This document shows, one piece after another, positions 47,090 to 56,280 of a stretch of 64,000 bases of DNA. The stretch covers positions 124,001 through 188,000 of the forward strand of contig JASJCQ010000004.1 in NCBI GenBank assembly GCA_030065915.1, written 5' to 3'. Numbering within the stretch: the stretch's first letter is position 1; every line of letters starts with the position of its first letter. The stretch comes from Woeseiaceae bacterium (GTDB lineage Bacteria; Pseudomonadota; Gammaproteobacteria; Steroidobacterales; Woeseiaceae). The notes below the pieces were generated by a model. It worked only from the letters and a program-made list of their open reading frames with translations. It did not search any database and was not told where the DNA came from. The translations under genes and the position numbers were made by a program.

Positions 47090-48328
47090 ATGAGCAAGAA
47101 ACCGCTTTTGATCGGCGCAGGTCTGATCGTCATCGGTATCGCGGCGGCAGCCATTATCAAGAGCGGCGGCGACGAAGAATTGATGACCGTCCAGACTGCC
47201 ACGGTTGCGCGCGAGACAATCATCGAATCGGTCAACGCGACCGGAAAAATCCAGCCCAAGACCCAGGTTCGCATCAGCGCGGACGTCAGCGCGAAGATCA
47301 TGGTGCTGCATGTCGAGGAGGGCGAATGGGTCGAGTCCGGCAAGCTGCTCGTGGAGCTCGACAGCGAGCGCTACCAGGCAGCCGTCGAGCGAGCCGAGGC
47401 CAATGTTCGTTCCGCCCAGGCCAACGCCAAGCTCGTGCTGCAAAACATGAACAAGGCCGAGAAGGACTATGATCGCTCCCGCGATCTCGTTGCCCGCAGG
47501 CTCGAGTCCCAGTCCGTATTGGACACCGTCGAAGCGGCTTTCCAGGTCGAGGTCGCGCGTTACGAGGCGGCACAGGACAATGTCGAGCAGGCCAGGGCGA
47601 CGTTGAAGCAGGCCCGCGACGACCTGTCCAAGACGCTGATCTACTCGCCAATGGACGGGACGATCAGCGACCTGAACAAGGAGCAGGGAGAGATCGCGAT
47701 CGGATCCCAGTTCCAGGAAGACGTCATCCTCGTCGTCGCCGACCTGACCGAGATGGAGGCGCAGGTCAACGTTGACGAGAACGACATCGTCAATATCGAG
47801 ATCGGGCAGGAGGCCGAGATCGAGGTCGACGCACTGTATGGCCAGACCCTGAAAGGGACGGTCTACGAGATAGCCAACACCGCGAACTCGACCGGGCAGG
47901 GAACGACCAACCAGAAGACCGAATTCGAGGTGAAGATCGCGATCGTCGACGAGACCGAGAAGCTGAGGCCGGGTATGACGGCGAGTTCGGACATCTTCAC
48001 CCGGACCAAGACGGACGTCGTTGGCGTCCCCATCCAGAGCGTTGCAGCCCGCACGATTGACCAGCTGGTGCTCGATGGCGAAAGCGTCGAGGACGCCGAG
48101 TCCAGGTTCACTGCGGACGCTGACGGCTTTGTCGAAATTGTATTCGCCGTCAGAGATGGCCGTGTCGAGGCGCGCCAGGTCGAGACCGGCATCCAGAGCG
48201 ACAACCTGATCGAGATCGTCTCCGGGATCAACGCCGAAGAGGAGGTCGTGACCGGCAGCTATCGCGCAATCTCGACGGACCTCGCCAACGGCGCCGAGGT
48301 CAGGACCGAGAACGACAACGAGGCCTGA
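47090..48328 (+). CDS. Periplasmic adaptor, MacA type (cassette 2)
   Basis: About 412 residues from the ATG at 47090, which has GGGGATAACA before it; an ATG at 47063 adds nine residues. One N-terminal membrane helix (about 5-24), lipoyl halves (VEEGEWVESGKLLVELD and LIYSPMDGTI), a helical hairpin (about 95-190), barrel and membrane-proximal domains with LRPGMTASSDI follow the MacA plan closely. It connects the inner-membrane permease to an outer-membrane channel of TolC type, which is not in the window. Confidence 0.88.
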   Translation: MSKKPLLIGAGLIVIGIAAAAIIKSGGDEELMTVQTATVARETIIESVNATGKIQPKTQVRISADVSAKIMVLHVEEGEWVESGKLLVELDSERYQAAVERAEANVRSAQANAKLVLQNMNKAEKDYDRSRDLVARRLESQSVLDTVEAAFQVEVARYEAAQDNVEQARATLKQARDDLSKTLIYSPMDGTISDLNKEQGEIAIGSQFQEDVILVVADLTEMEAQVNVDENDIVNIEIGQEAEIEVDALYGQTLKGTVYEIANTANSTGQGTTNQKTEFEVKIAIVDETEKLRPGMTASSDIFTRTKTDVVGVPIQSVAARTIDQLVLDGESVEDAESRFTADADGFVEIVFAVRDGRVEARQVETGIQSDNLIEIVSGINAEEEVVTGSYRAISTDLANGAEVRTENDNEA

Positions 48329-48340
48329 CGGGAGCCCGGT

Positions 48341-49108
48341 GTGAGCATGAAGAATTCAGGTGTGCTCGAACTCCGCGATGTCGTGAAGACTTACGACATG
48401 GGTGCAGAGCAGGTTCACGCCCTCGCCGGCGTGTCGCTGGATATCGGGGTCAACGAGTACGTCGCCATCATGGGGCCGTCAGGTTCCGGCAAATCCACGT
48501 TGATGAACATCATCGGCTGCCTCGACGTGCCGACGTCGGGCACCTACTGCCTCGACGGCGAGATGGTGGCGAACAAGTCGGAGGCGGAGCTTGCCGAAAT
48601 ACGCAACAGGATGATCGGCTTCGTCTTCCAGACGTTTAACCTGATTCCACGCGCCAATATCCTGCACAACGTCGAGCTTCCGCTCATCTACGGCGGTGTG
48701 AGCAAGCGCGAGCGAAGGCAGCGAGCCGAGCATGCACTCGAGCGAGTCGGGCTCGCGGACAGGAGGTTACACCGCCCCAATGAACTGTCGGGCGGTCAGC
48801 GCCAGCGCGTCGCGATTGCAAGGGCACTGGTCTTCGACCCGTCGATCATCCTCGCAGACGAGCCCACCGGTAACCTCGACAGCCGAACCGGGGAGGAGAT
48901 CATGGGCATGTTCGACGAGCTTCACAACGCCGGGCAGACAATTATCCTCGTCACTCATGAAGACAACATCGCGGCGCACGCGAACAGGACGATTCGTTTA
49001 CGCGACGGCGGTATCGAGAGCGATGTCGTACACAGCGAAACGGATTCGGCGAACGTGCTGCCGACATCGGCGGCCGAGGCCCTGCGCGGAGTATCGGCGG
49101 GCTTATGA
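48341..49108 (+). CDS. ABC transporter ATP-binding protein, MacB type (cassette 2)
   Basis: 255 residues from GTG (an ATG lies two codons on). Walker [11 protein letters not shown]-loop [12 protein letters not shown], signature [15 protein letters not shown], Walker [15 protein letters not shown] and VTHED are all present. A C-terminal tail of about 30 residues ends GVSAGL. It begins 12 bases after the adaptor gene and overlaps the first permease by 4 bases (ATGA). Confidence 0.92.
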   Translation: MSMKNSGVLELRDVVKTYDMGAEQVHALAGVSLDIGVNEYVAIMGPSGSGKSTLMNIIGCLDVPTSGTYCLDGEMVANKSEAELAEIRNRMIGFVFQTFNLIPRANILHNVELPLIYGGVSKRERRQRAEHALERVGLADRRLHRPNELSGGQRQRVAIARALVFDPSIILADEPTGNLDSRTGEEIMGMFDELHNAGQTIILVTHEDNIAAHANRTIRLRDGGIESDVVHSETDSANVLPTSAAEALRGVSAGL

Positions 49109-50343
49109 AGGCGCTCGTCGACATTCGTGAGTCCATCAACATCGCCTTCGGGGCGATACTCGCGAACAAGGCGCGCGGATTCCTGACGACACTCGGCATC
49201 ATCATCGGCATCGTCGCCGTTACGACGACGATGACCGCGTTCAACGGCATGAAGACGGCGTTCATGCAGGCATCCGGCTCCGTCGGCGCCGACGTCATCT
49301 ACGTGTCGCGCATGCCGTGGATCATGATGAACAACTTCTTTGAGTTTCGTAATCGCCCGAACATCACGCTCGAGGAAGCGAGCGCGCTCGAAGATGCGTT
49401 CCGTGGGCGGGCCATCGTCAACCCGACCAAGTCATCGCAGCGGCCGGTCAAGTACCTGTCGAGTTCGATGGAAGGCGTAGCCATCATTGGCACGACCGAG
49501 CGTATGCCGATCGTGTCCGGCCGCATGCCGGAGTTCGGCCGATTCCTGACCGAGTTCGACGTCACGTATCGGAAGCGCGTCGCGATCATCGGCTTTGGCA
49601 TCGCCGAGAGCCTGTTCCCCGGGCTCGATCCGCTGGATCGGGAAATCAACATAGGGCCGCACCGGTTCCGCGTTGCCGGCGTCATGGAGGAGCAGGGCGG
49701 CAACACCTTCGGCGGTCCGGACTTCGATCGGCAGATCTTCGTCCCGGTGTCGACCTACGACAAGGTCTTCGGCAGCCGTCGCTTCGAGAACGTCGACATC
49801 GCCGTCAAGGCGCCGTCGATCGCTTCGCTGGATGACCTCGAGTACGAGGTGGTCGGCGAGATGCGCAAAATTCGGAAGCTGAAGCCGCTCGAGGACGAGA
49901 ATTTCTCGATCAACAAGCTCGATTCGCTGATGAGCGCATTCAACAACGTCGTTGGCGCCGTGCTCGCCATCGGATTGCTCGTCACCGGAATCTCGCTGTT
50001 CGTTGGTGGGATCGGTGTCATGAACATCATGTTTGTGTCGGTGACCGAGCGGACGCGCGAGATCGGGATTCGAAAGGCGATTGGCGCACGCCGCCGCAGC
50101 ATCCTGATGCAGTTCCTGTTCGAATCGGCGGTGATTTGCCTCGTCGGCGGCCTGGTTGGCATCGCCATCTCCGGCGGCATCGCTGCGCTGTTTAATTCGA
50201 TGGACCTGATGCCGGCGAACCTGTCAGCGGGGATCATGCTGGCATCGGTCGTCATCGCGATGCTGGTCGGTGTGCTGGCTGGTTTCGTACCGGCCTACAA
50301 GGGCGCGCGACTCGATCCTATCGAAGCGCTGAGGTACGAGTAG
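49105..50343 (+). CDS. ABC transporter permease A, MacB/FtsX type (cassette 2)
   Basis: 412 residues. Helix 1 (about 22-45, [15 protein letters not shown]), a periplasmic domain with [14 protein letters not shown] and a DKVFGSRRF segment, and three C-terminal helices with [25 protein letters not shown] are as in MacB without its ATPase. It ends DPIEALRYE, the same closing motif as permease B. The two permeases probably pair as a heterodimer. The next gene starts 4 bases later. Confidence 0.9.
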   Translation: MKALVDIRESINIAFGAILANKARGFLTTLGIIIGIVAVTTTMTAFNGMKTAFMQASGSVGADVIYVSRMPWIMMNNFFEFRNRPNITLEEASALEDAFRGRAIVNPTKSSQRPVKYLSSSMEGVAIIGTTERMPIVSGRMPEFGRFLTEFDVTYRKRVAIIGFGIAESLFPGLDPLDREINIGPHRFRVAGVMEEQGGNTFGGPDFDRQIFVPVSTYDKVFGSRRFENVDIAVKAPSIASLDDLEYEVVGEMRKIRKLKPLEDENFSINKLDSLMSAFNNVVGAVLAIGLLVTGISLFVGGIGVMNIMFVSVTERTREIGIRKAIGARRRSILMQFLFESAVICLVGGLVGIAISGGIAALFNSMDLMPANLSAGIMLASVVIAMLVGVLAGFVPAYKGARLDPIEALRYE

Positions 50344-50347
50344 ATCC

Positions 50348-51598
50348 ATGCAAAGACTCGATACACTGGTCATGTCCCTGCAAGCGATTCGAAGCAACAA
50401 GCTTCGCTCGGGGCTGACGCTATTCGGTGTCATTCTCGGTGTGGCCTCGATCATCGCGGTGATGACGGCGATCTCGGTCGTGCAGGGCACGATGGAAAAA
50501 GAAATGACCATCCTCGGCGCGCAGACCTTCCAGGTTCAGAAGTGGCTCAGTGGCCCGACGACGGAAGAGGAACGTCGCCTGGCGAGGAACTGGCCGCCCG
50601 TGACGATCGAAGAGGCGGATGCGATACGGGAGCAGGTCGACAGCGTCGACATCGTTGGCCCGGAGCTGTGGAATTTCCAGCTCAAGGCCGAGTACCGCGG
50701 AGAGATGATCGAGAACGCGATCGTCGTCGGTGGTACGCCCGAGTATGCCCCGAATAACACGCACTTCGTCGCTTATGGGCGCAATGTGTCCCGCATGGAT
50801 GTTCGCAGCGCGCGCAAGGTGGCCGTCATCGGTTCCGCCATCGCCGAGCGCCTGTATCCTTTTGTCGATCCTATCGGTCGCGAGATCCGGGTGGACGGCC
50901 GTAACTACGAAATCATCGGCGTGTTCGACGAGAAGAAGTCGGCGTTCAACAGTGGCTATGACAGCTACGTCCTGATCCCTATCACGACCTTCATCGATAC
51001 CTGGGGCATGCTGCAACCGAACGGTTTCCCCCGGTCCGTCAATGTCACCATTCACGCGAAGACGCCGGAGCTGATCGACGATGCGATGGAGGAGACTCGT
51101 GCCGTGTTGCGGCGAATGCGAGGCCTGCCTCGGTCGGCGCCGGACAACTTCGAGATGTTCAACAGCGAGAGTTCCATCTCGCAGTTCAACGAGATGACGG
51201 CAGGCGTCAAGCTCGGCGCCTTCGTGATCGGCGCGATCGCGCTGGTTGTCGCCGGCATCGGCATCATGAACATCATGCTGGTTTCGGTGACGGAGCGAAC
51301 GAAGGAAATCGGCGTCCGCAAATCGCTTGGCGCCAAGCCCCGGGATATCCTGCGGCAGTTTCTGCTTGAGGCCATTGTGCTTTGCAACGTCGGTGGCGTT
51401 ATCGGTGTCCTGATCGGTTTCGGTTTCGGCAACCTCCTCGTCAAGCTTGGCATGTCGCCGAGTTTCGAGAGCGTCGTGCCGCTGCAGTGGGCCGTTGTCG
51501 GGCTGCTGTTTTGTACCAGCGTCGGACTCCTGTTCGGCATGCTGCCGGCGATCAAGGCGTCCCGGCTCAACCCGATCGACGCACTTCGCTACGAGTAG
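50348..51598 (+). CDS. ABC transporter permease B, MacB/FtsX type (cassette 2)
   Basis: 416 residues with the same layout as permease A: helix LTLFGVILGVASIIAVM, a periplasmic domain (about 60-285), and MNIMLVSVTERTKEIGVRKSLGAKPRDIL before the last helices; it closes with NPIDALRYE. It differs clearly from permease A in the periplasmic domain, so the two half-pores present different surfaces. It is the last gene of the cassette; no clear terminator is seen behind it. Confidence 0.9.
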   Translation: MQRLDTLVMSLQAIRSNKLRSGLTLFGVILGVASIIAVMTAISVVQGTMEKEMTILGAQTFQVQKWLSGPTTEEERRLARNWPPVTIEEADAIREQVDSVDIVGPELWNFQLKAEYRGEMIENAIVVGGTPEYAPNNTHFVAYGRNVSRMDVRSARKVAVIGSAIAERLYPFVDPIGREIRVDGRNYEIIGVFDEKKSAFNSGYDSYVLIPITTFIDTWGMLQPNGFPRSVNVTIHAKTPELIDDAMEETRAVLRRMRGLPRSAPDNFEMFNSESSISQFNEMTAGVKLGAFVIGAIALVVAGIGIMNIMLVSVTERTKEIGVRKSLGAKPRDILRQFLLEAIVLCNVGGVIGVLIGFGFGNLLVKLGMSPSFESVVPLQWAVVGLLFCTSVGLLFGMLPAIKASRLNPIDALRYE

Positions 51599-51876
51599 CC
51601 GCTCGGCATTTCTAAGCCGAGGAATCGGGTGATTCCCTCGCTCCCGGTGCCGATTTTGAAATGCGCGGTGAAGCACCGCCAGAACCGGCCTCTTCCCTGG
51701 CCAAAACCAGGGCTCACAGCCTCGGCCGGCAGGTGGTTCGGGAAGCGGTTTGATGTTAACTTTGACTGACAAAAAGAGTGTCAGCAGACCAGCCAACCCC
51801 TTCGCTTCAACGCGTACTGAAATCCCTAAATCCCGGAGAACCTCCCGCTGTGCCACGGCGAAAGGAGGCGAAAACG

Positions 51877-51899
51877 CGTTGTGTTGTAGAAACACAACG
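51877..51899. repeat. Perfect inverted repeat upstream of the TonB receptor
   Basis: CGTTGTGTT (51877-51885), 5-base centre, AACACAACG (51891-51899). No T-run follows; a regulator site is more likely than a terminator. Confidence 0.5.
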
Positions 51900-51992
51900 T
51901 TTGGCAGATGGATATAAAGATAATAAATACAATAGCTTATGAATTAGACTGGGTCTAGTTCGAGTCAAGAATCCACTTTCTGCAACAGGAAT

Positions 51993-52021
51993 TTGAATTA
52001 TCAGGGGAATCGCGCGATATT
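51993..52021 (+). promoter_or_regulatory. Possible sigma-70 promoter of the TonB receptor gene
   Basis: TTGAAT (51993-51998), 17-base spacer, GATATT (52016-52021). Each box matches 4 of 6 consensus positions. Confidence 0.4.
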
Positions 52022-52160
52022 ACGTCGCACTGGTAAACATTGTTTGCCTGTCGACGGCTCGATTCAGGCTCTCTGGGCCTGGGTCGGCGGTGTTGGTGGA
52101 GTAAGCCCAAACTTGCTTCGCCGATGCCAACAATAAATGCGAAAACGAAAGGGGAATAAC

Positions 52161-55100
52161 ATGACTAACCTTCAGCGCTTTCAGCTGTTAGGACGAGGCT
52201 GCCTCGCGTTCTTCGCTTGCGCGCTAATCGTCACCCCCGCTGCTGCTCAGGATGATTCTGACGGTGCGGACGATGACGATCAGATCGAAGAGATCGTGAC
52301 CACGGGTTCTCGAATCAAGAAGGACACGTTCTCGACGACAACGCCTATCCAGGTGTTGAGCACGGAAGCGGCCGAGCGTATCGGTATCACCTCTATCTCC
52401 GAGCTGCTGCAGAAATCCACTGCGGCCAGTGGCGAGACCATCGACGCAGGCATCAGCACGAACGCCGGTCAGACGAACGCTTCAGAAGCGCCGCCTGATG
52501 GTGGTATCGGCTCATCCTGTATCAACCTTCGCGGCCTCGGCTGTGAGCGCACCCTGGTACTTGTTAACGGCAAGCGCCTCGGTGTATCCGGTATTCGTGG
52601 GGCCCCCCCGCAGCCGGACATCAACGCTCTCCCGATCGGCATGGTCGAAGGCGTTGACCTCCTGACCGGTGGTCTGTCTACTGTCTACGGTGCTGACGCT
52701 GTAGCCGGTGTCGTAAACGTTCGCCTGAAGCGCGATTTCGAGGGCCTGTCTTTCGTCGGTAGCTCCGAGCTCACCGACGACGAAGGTGGCGAGATCTACC
52801 AGGCAGCGTTGACCGGCGGCATCAGTGGCGACCGCGGCAACATCACGTTCGGCATGGAATACTCGCGCCAAATGCGCGTTCGCACGGGCGATCGTGATTT
52901 CTCACGTTGCATCCGTCGTGGTGCACAGAACGTCACGCGCAGCGGGCAGGTTATTTCAGCTTGCCGTTCGGACTTCCCGGACAACTGGTTCATCACGGCT
53001 GACAACCTGTTCACGCCCGTTGCAGACGGCGGTGCAGGCTGGCAGCAGGTTGGCGGTGACGGTCCCGTGCCGCACCCGACAGATGCGACGCGCATTATCT
53101 TCACGCCGGGCAGCAGCAACATCCTCGATGCCGGTGGCAACCCGGTCGAGAACTTCTCGACGTTCGCCGCGCTGCCGCAGACCAACGACCCGAACCTGGA
53201 GCAGTTCCCGTACGACAACAGCGGCACAGGCGGAGCGGCTCGTCCGTTTTACCTCGACCGCTTCCGCTACGCGAACAACCTGGCGAACGACCAGATCGAC
53301 CGCCAGAACGCTGACATGTGGCGTCCGTACGAGCGCTTCTCGCTCGTCATGAACGGTTACCAGGAGCTGGACTTCGGTCTGAATACGGAAGCCTACTTCG
53401 AGGGTTATTACTTCAACCGTCAGAACGACGTCATCGGCGCGACCGAACAGATCTTCCCGACGGTCCTCGGCCAGGTGCCGCTGGTAGACAGCAGCAACAA
53501 CCCGGTCCTGGATTCCGACGGCGCGATTCAGCTGGTCGATAACCCGATGAACCCGTTCCCGACGGACGTATCGCCGATCCTGACGCTGGACGACATCCCG
53601 CAGACGTTCACGACCGAGCTGCAGCAGACGCGCCTCGTCGCCGGCCTGACCGGTGACCTGCCGATGGGCGAAAGCTGGTCCTACGACGTCTCGGCATCGT
53701 ACGACCGCGGTGTCGGCTTCGTCTCACAGCCGGTGTTCCTCGAGAACAACCTGTTCTTCGCGACGCAGAACGTCGGTGTCGTAGAAGGCACGGGTGAGGT
53801 CATCTGCGGACCGCGGATCACGAGCGACCTCAACGGTCAGTTCACGTTCCCGGACTGCACGCCGGTCAACTTCTTCGCCACGTCTATCGCTGGCGATAAA
53901 GTCACTGGCTCTGGCCGCTTCGCGACGCAGGCTGAGCGCGATTATCTCGTACAGAACCGTACCAACCGTACCGTCACGGAAATGACGTCTCTGCAGGCCT
54001 ACCTGTTCGGTGACCTGTTTGACGTTCCGGGTGGCGGCACCGTCGGCACGGCCTTCGGCGTCGAGTATCGCCTCGATGAGATCGACTCGCAGAACTCCGC
54101 TCTCGGTGTTCTCGGCCTGAACGCCGCGGAGAACCCGCTGCAGGAAGGCGAGACGCGTGGCGAGCGCACGACGTTCGACGTCTACGGTGAGGTTTCCGCA
54201 CCGATCGTCGTCGATGCCGACTGGGCTGACATGGTCCAGCTCGACGCCGCTGTTCGCTTCACCGACGACGAGAACTTCGGTAACGAGACGGTCTACAAGA
54301 TCGGGGCACTGTGGGACATCAACGAGTACCTGTCGGTCGCGACGTCGTTCAACACGTCGTTCCGCGCACCGAACCTGCGTGAGCAGTTCCTTGCTGACCA
54401 GGCCGGCGCATTGCCGGGTGGTTCCGATCCCTGCCGCCAGCCGTCGATTGCACTTGCAACGCCGGGCCCGGCGCTCGATCGCCTGATCGCGAACTGTATC
54501 TTGAGTGGAGCAGACGTCACCGTCCTCGGCAGTAACTTTACGGTTGCCATCCCGACGTCAACGGGTGGCGCAGCTGGCCTGAACCCGGAAACCTCAGAGT
54601 CTCTGACAGCGACGGTTTCATTCAGCCAGCCGTGGACCGATCGCTACGGTTTCGACGTTGCACTGACCTACTTCGACATCGAGATCGAAGACACGGTCCG
54701 CGCACTCGATCCGGGCACGATCGTTGCTCGTTGCTTCAACGACCAGCCGAACCTGGGGAGCCCGTTCTGCGATCGCGTAGAGCGTAACCGTCCGTCGGCG
54801 CCGCCGGATCTGAACTTCATCAGCTTCGTCCGCGCCGGCTTCGTCAACACCGGTGAAGAGACCGTTAGCGGTTTCGACCTGACGACGCGCTTCAACATGG
54901 AGATCGGTAATGCGAACGTGAACTGGTCGACGGCTACGTCACTGCTGCAGGAACGCCTGTCTCAGGAGTTCCCGCCGACGGAAGCTGATCCAGATGGTTC
55001 CGCCATCGTCGACAACGTCGGTCGCATCGGTAACCCCGAGCTGACCTTCCAGTCGACGCTGTCCGTCGCGATGGGTCCGTGGGACATCATCTGGCAGGCT

Positions 55101-55481
55101 CGCTGGTTCGATGACACCCAGTTCCCTGAGGGTGTTCCGAACCCGATCATCACCGATGAGAACGGCCTGCTGAACGGCCAGGATCCCGCTGATGTGTTCG
55201 AAGAGTTCACGGACTACGGCTTCTTCAACTCGAGCCAGTTTGTTGACAGCCTCGGCCCGCTGCGTCCGGTCACGGAAGCGGAAGGCCAGGTTCACCACGA
55301 TCTCGCAGCGACCTACAACATGGATAACCTGCAGATCTCGGTTGGTATCAACAACCTGACCAACGAAGAGCCGCCGCTGATCGACCAGGCTGCCGGCCCG
55401 AACCGTAACAACGCTGTTTCGTCAGCGCGTTACGACCTGATCGGCCGTTCGTACTTCGTACGACTGGTCGCTGGTTTCTGA
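52161..55481 (+). CDS. TonB-dependent outer-membrane receptor
   Basis: 1106 residues. A signal peptide (about 1-30, ending AAAQ) and an acidic stretch precede IEEIVTTGSRI, the TonB-box region. The plug domain follows with INLRGLG, VNGKRLG and VYGADAVAGVVNVRLKRDF. The rest is a 22-strand barrel with long loops and the final strand RSYFVRLVAGF ending in phenylalanine. It imports a large or scarce substrate across the outer membrane using TonB; the substrate cannot be told. The ATG at 52161 has AAAGGGG upstream; an ATG at 52137 is less likely. Codons such as GGT, CGT and GTT seem more frequent than in neighbouring genes, which suggests high expression. A strong terminator follows. Confidence 0.93.
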   Translation: MTNLQRFQLLGRGCLAFFACALIVTPAAAQDDSDGADDDDQIEEIVTTGSRIKKDTFSTTTPIQVLSTEAAERIGITSISELLQKSTAASGETIDAGISTNAGQTNASEAPPDGGIGSSCINLRGLGCERTLVLVNGKRLGVSGIRGAPPQPDINALPIGMVEGVDLLTGGLSTVYGADAVAGVVNVRLKRDFEGLSFVGSSELTDDEGGEIYQAALTGGISGDRGNITFGMEYSRQMRVRTGDRDFSRCIRRGAQNVTRSGQVISACRSDFPDNWFITADNLFTPVADGGAGWQQVGGDGPVPHPTDATRIIFTPGSSNILDAGGNPVENFSTFAALPQTNDPNLEQFPYDNSGTGGAARPFYLDRFRYANNLANDQIDRQNADMWRPYERFSLVMNGYQELDFGLNTEAYFEGYYFNRQNDVIGATEQIFPTVLGQVPLVDSSNNPVLDSDGAIQLVDNPMNPFPTDVSPILTLDDIPQTFTTELQQTRLVAGLTGDLPMGESWSYDVSASYDRGVGFVSQPVFLENNLFFATQNVGVVEGTGEVICGPRITSDLNGQFTFPDCTPVNFFATSIAGDKVTGSGRFATQAERDYLVQNRTNRTVTEMTSLQAYLFGDLFDVPGGGTVGTAFGVEYRLDEIDSQNSALGVLGLNAAENPLQEGETRGERTTFDVYGEVSAPIVVDADWADMVQLDAAVRFTDDENFGNETVYKIGALWDINEYLSVATSFNTSFRAPNLREQFLADQAGALPGGSDPCRQPSIALATPGPALDRLIANCILSGADVTVLGSNFTVAIPTSTGGAAGLNPETSESLTATVSFSQPWTDRYGFDVALTYFDIEIEDTVRALDPGTIVARCFNDQPNLGSPFCDRVERNRPSAPPDLNFISFVRAGFVNTGEETVSGFDLTTRFNMEIGNANVNWSTATSLLQERLSQEFPPTEADPDGSAIVDNVGRIGNPELTFQSTLSVAMGPWDIIWQARWFDDTQFPEGVPNPIITDENGLLNGQDPADVFEEFTDYGFFNSSQFVDSLGPLRPVTEAEGQVHHDLAATYNMDNLQISVGINNLTNEEPPLIDQAAGPNRNNAVSSARYDLIGRSYFVRLVAGF

Positions 55482-55507
55482 TCAGCAGTTCAGAAGCAGT
55501 ACAAAGA

Positions 55508-55537
55508 ACCGGAGCCTTCGGGCTCCGGTTTTTTTTT
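55508..55537 (+). terminator. Intrinsic terminator after the TonB receptor gene
   Basis: ACCGGAGCC (55508-55516), TTCG tetraloop, GGCTCCGGT (55521-55529), then a run of nine T to 55537. A textbook strong terminator, 27 bases after the stop. Confidence 0.95.
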
Positions 55538-55598
55538 GGCTTGCGGTTGTTACACTGTTCGTCCAGAGCTTAGACCTGCGCCTGCGGGGGACATAAGA

Positions 55599-56279
55599 AT
55601 GAAAAAACTAGGTTTGGCGGGCTTGCTCGCTTGTACACTGGCAACTGCCGCGGCCGCTGACATCGGTGATCAGCTGAAGATCTGCGCGGCCATTGAAGAT
55701 GCTGATGCGAGGCTAGCCTGCTTCGATGCGATCGGCCGTGCGACACCTGCCGAGGCTCCGACAGAGGAAGAGGCGCCTGTGCCTCCCGCTGTCGAGGCAG
55801 CGCCACCGGCGCCCGAGGTCGACGAGACGCCTGCCGCTACAGCGGTGCCCGCCGTGTCCGAAGAAGCGGTTGTCGAGGCTGTAGAGCCGGCGCCCGCTGA
55901 ATCAGCGGCAGAGGTTGCGCCGGCGGTCGAGGCCGAAGATGACTTCGGTTTGGACAGCATGACCGAACGCGAGAAGGAGCGTCTTGCGCGGGAAGCCGAC
56001 AAGGCCGAGGCCGCAGCGAGGAAACAAGCCGAGAAAGAGGCTCGTGAGAAAGAACGCAATGCGGTCGTCAAAGCACGCATTATTCGGGTCCAGCGGCACT
56101 CGGATGGACGCTTCTCCGTCACGCTGGATAACGGCCAGGTGTGGCGTGAGACACAGGGCAGCCGCGTCGGCATTCCGGGTGAAGGCGCGATGGTCGAGCT
56201 GACGAAAGGCAGGTTCGGCGGCTACCGGATGAACATCGACGGTCTCTACCGAACCGCCTGGGTCAAGCGTACGAAGTAG
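55599..56279 (+). CDS. Secreted Ala/Pro/Glu-rich coiled-coil protein of unknown function
   Basis: About 226 residues from the ATG at 55599. Parts: a signal peptide (about 1-20, AAAAD); a small segment with DADARLACFDAIG, a cysteine pattern also seen in periplasmic VasI/TagP-like proteins; a low-complexity A/P/E/V region (about 45-115); a charged helix (about 120-160, EREKERLAREADK); and a C-terminal beta domain with VTLDNGQVWRETQG and GGYRMNIDG, which looks SH3-like. No function can be named. A GGGGG stretch lies upstream. The L,D-transpeptidase gene begins one base after its stop, hinting at a role near the cell wall. Confidence 0.8.
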   Translation: MKKLGLAGLLACTLATAAAADIGDQLKICAAIEDADARLACFDAIGRATPAEAPTEEEAPVPPAVEAAPPAPEVDETPAATAVPAVSEEAVVEAVEPAPAESAAEVAPAVEAEDDFGLDSMTEREKERLAREADKAEAAARKQAEKEAREKERNAVVKARIIRVQRHSDGRFSVTLDNGQVWRETQGSRVGIPGEGAMVELTKGRFGGYRMNIDGLYRTAWVKRTK

Positions 56280-56280
56280 C

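Larger units (their letters stand above)
51599..52160. other. Long intergenic leader region before the TonB receptor gene
   Basis: 560 bases without a credible gene. It contains CCTCC/GGAGG arms (51841-51845 and 51865-51869) around an inner hairpin, a perfect 9-base inverted repeat at 51877-51899, an AT-rich patch (51905-51945) and a possible promoter at 51993-52021. The receptor transcript would have about 130 untranslated bases. Confidence 0.5.

Noticed and set aside
51600..51870. Riboswitch (cobalamin- or glycine-type) before the TonB receptor
   Set aside because: Some hairpins and a GCCAC phrase are present, but the conserved core elements of either class could not be assembled.
50420..51895. 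A 491-codon minus-strand frame opposite permease B
   Set aside because: Rich in R, H, D without any domain, and opposite a conserved FtsX-type permease; a codon-bias shadow.
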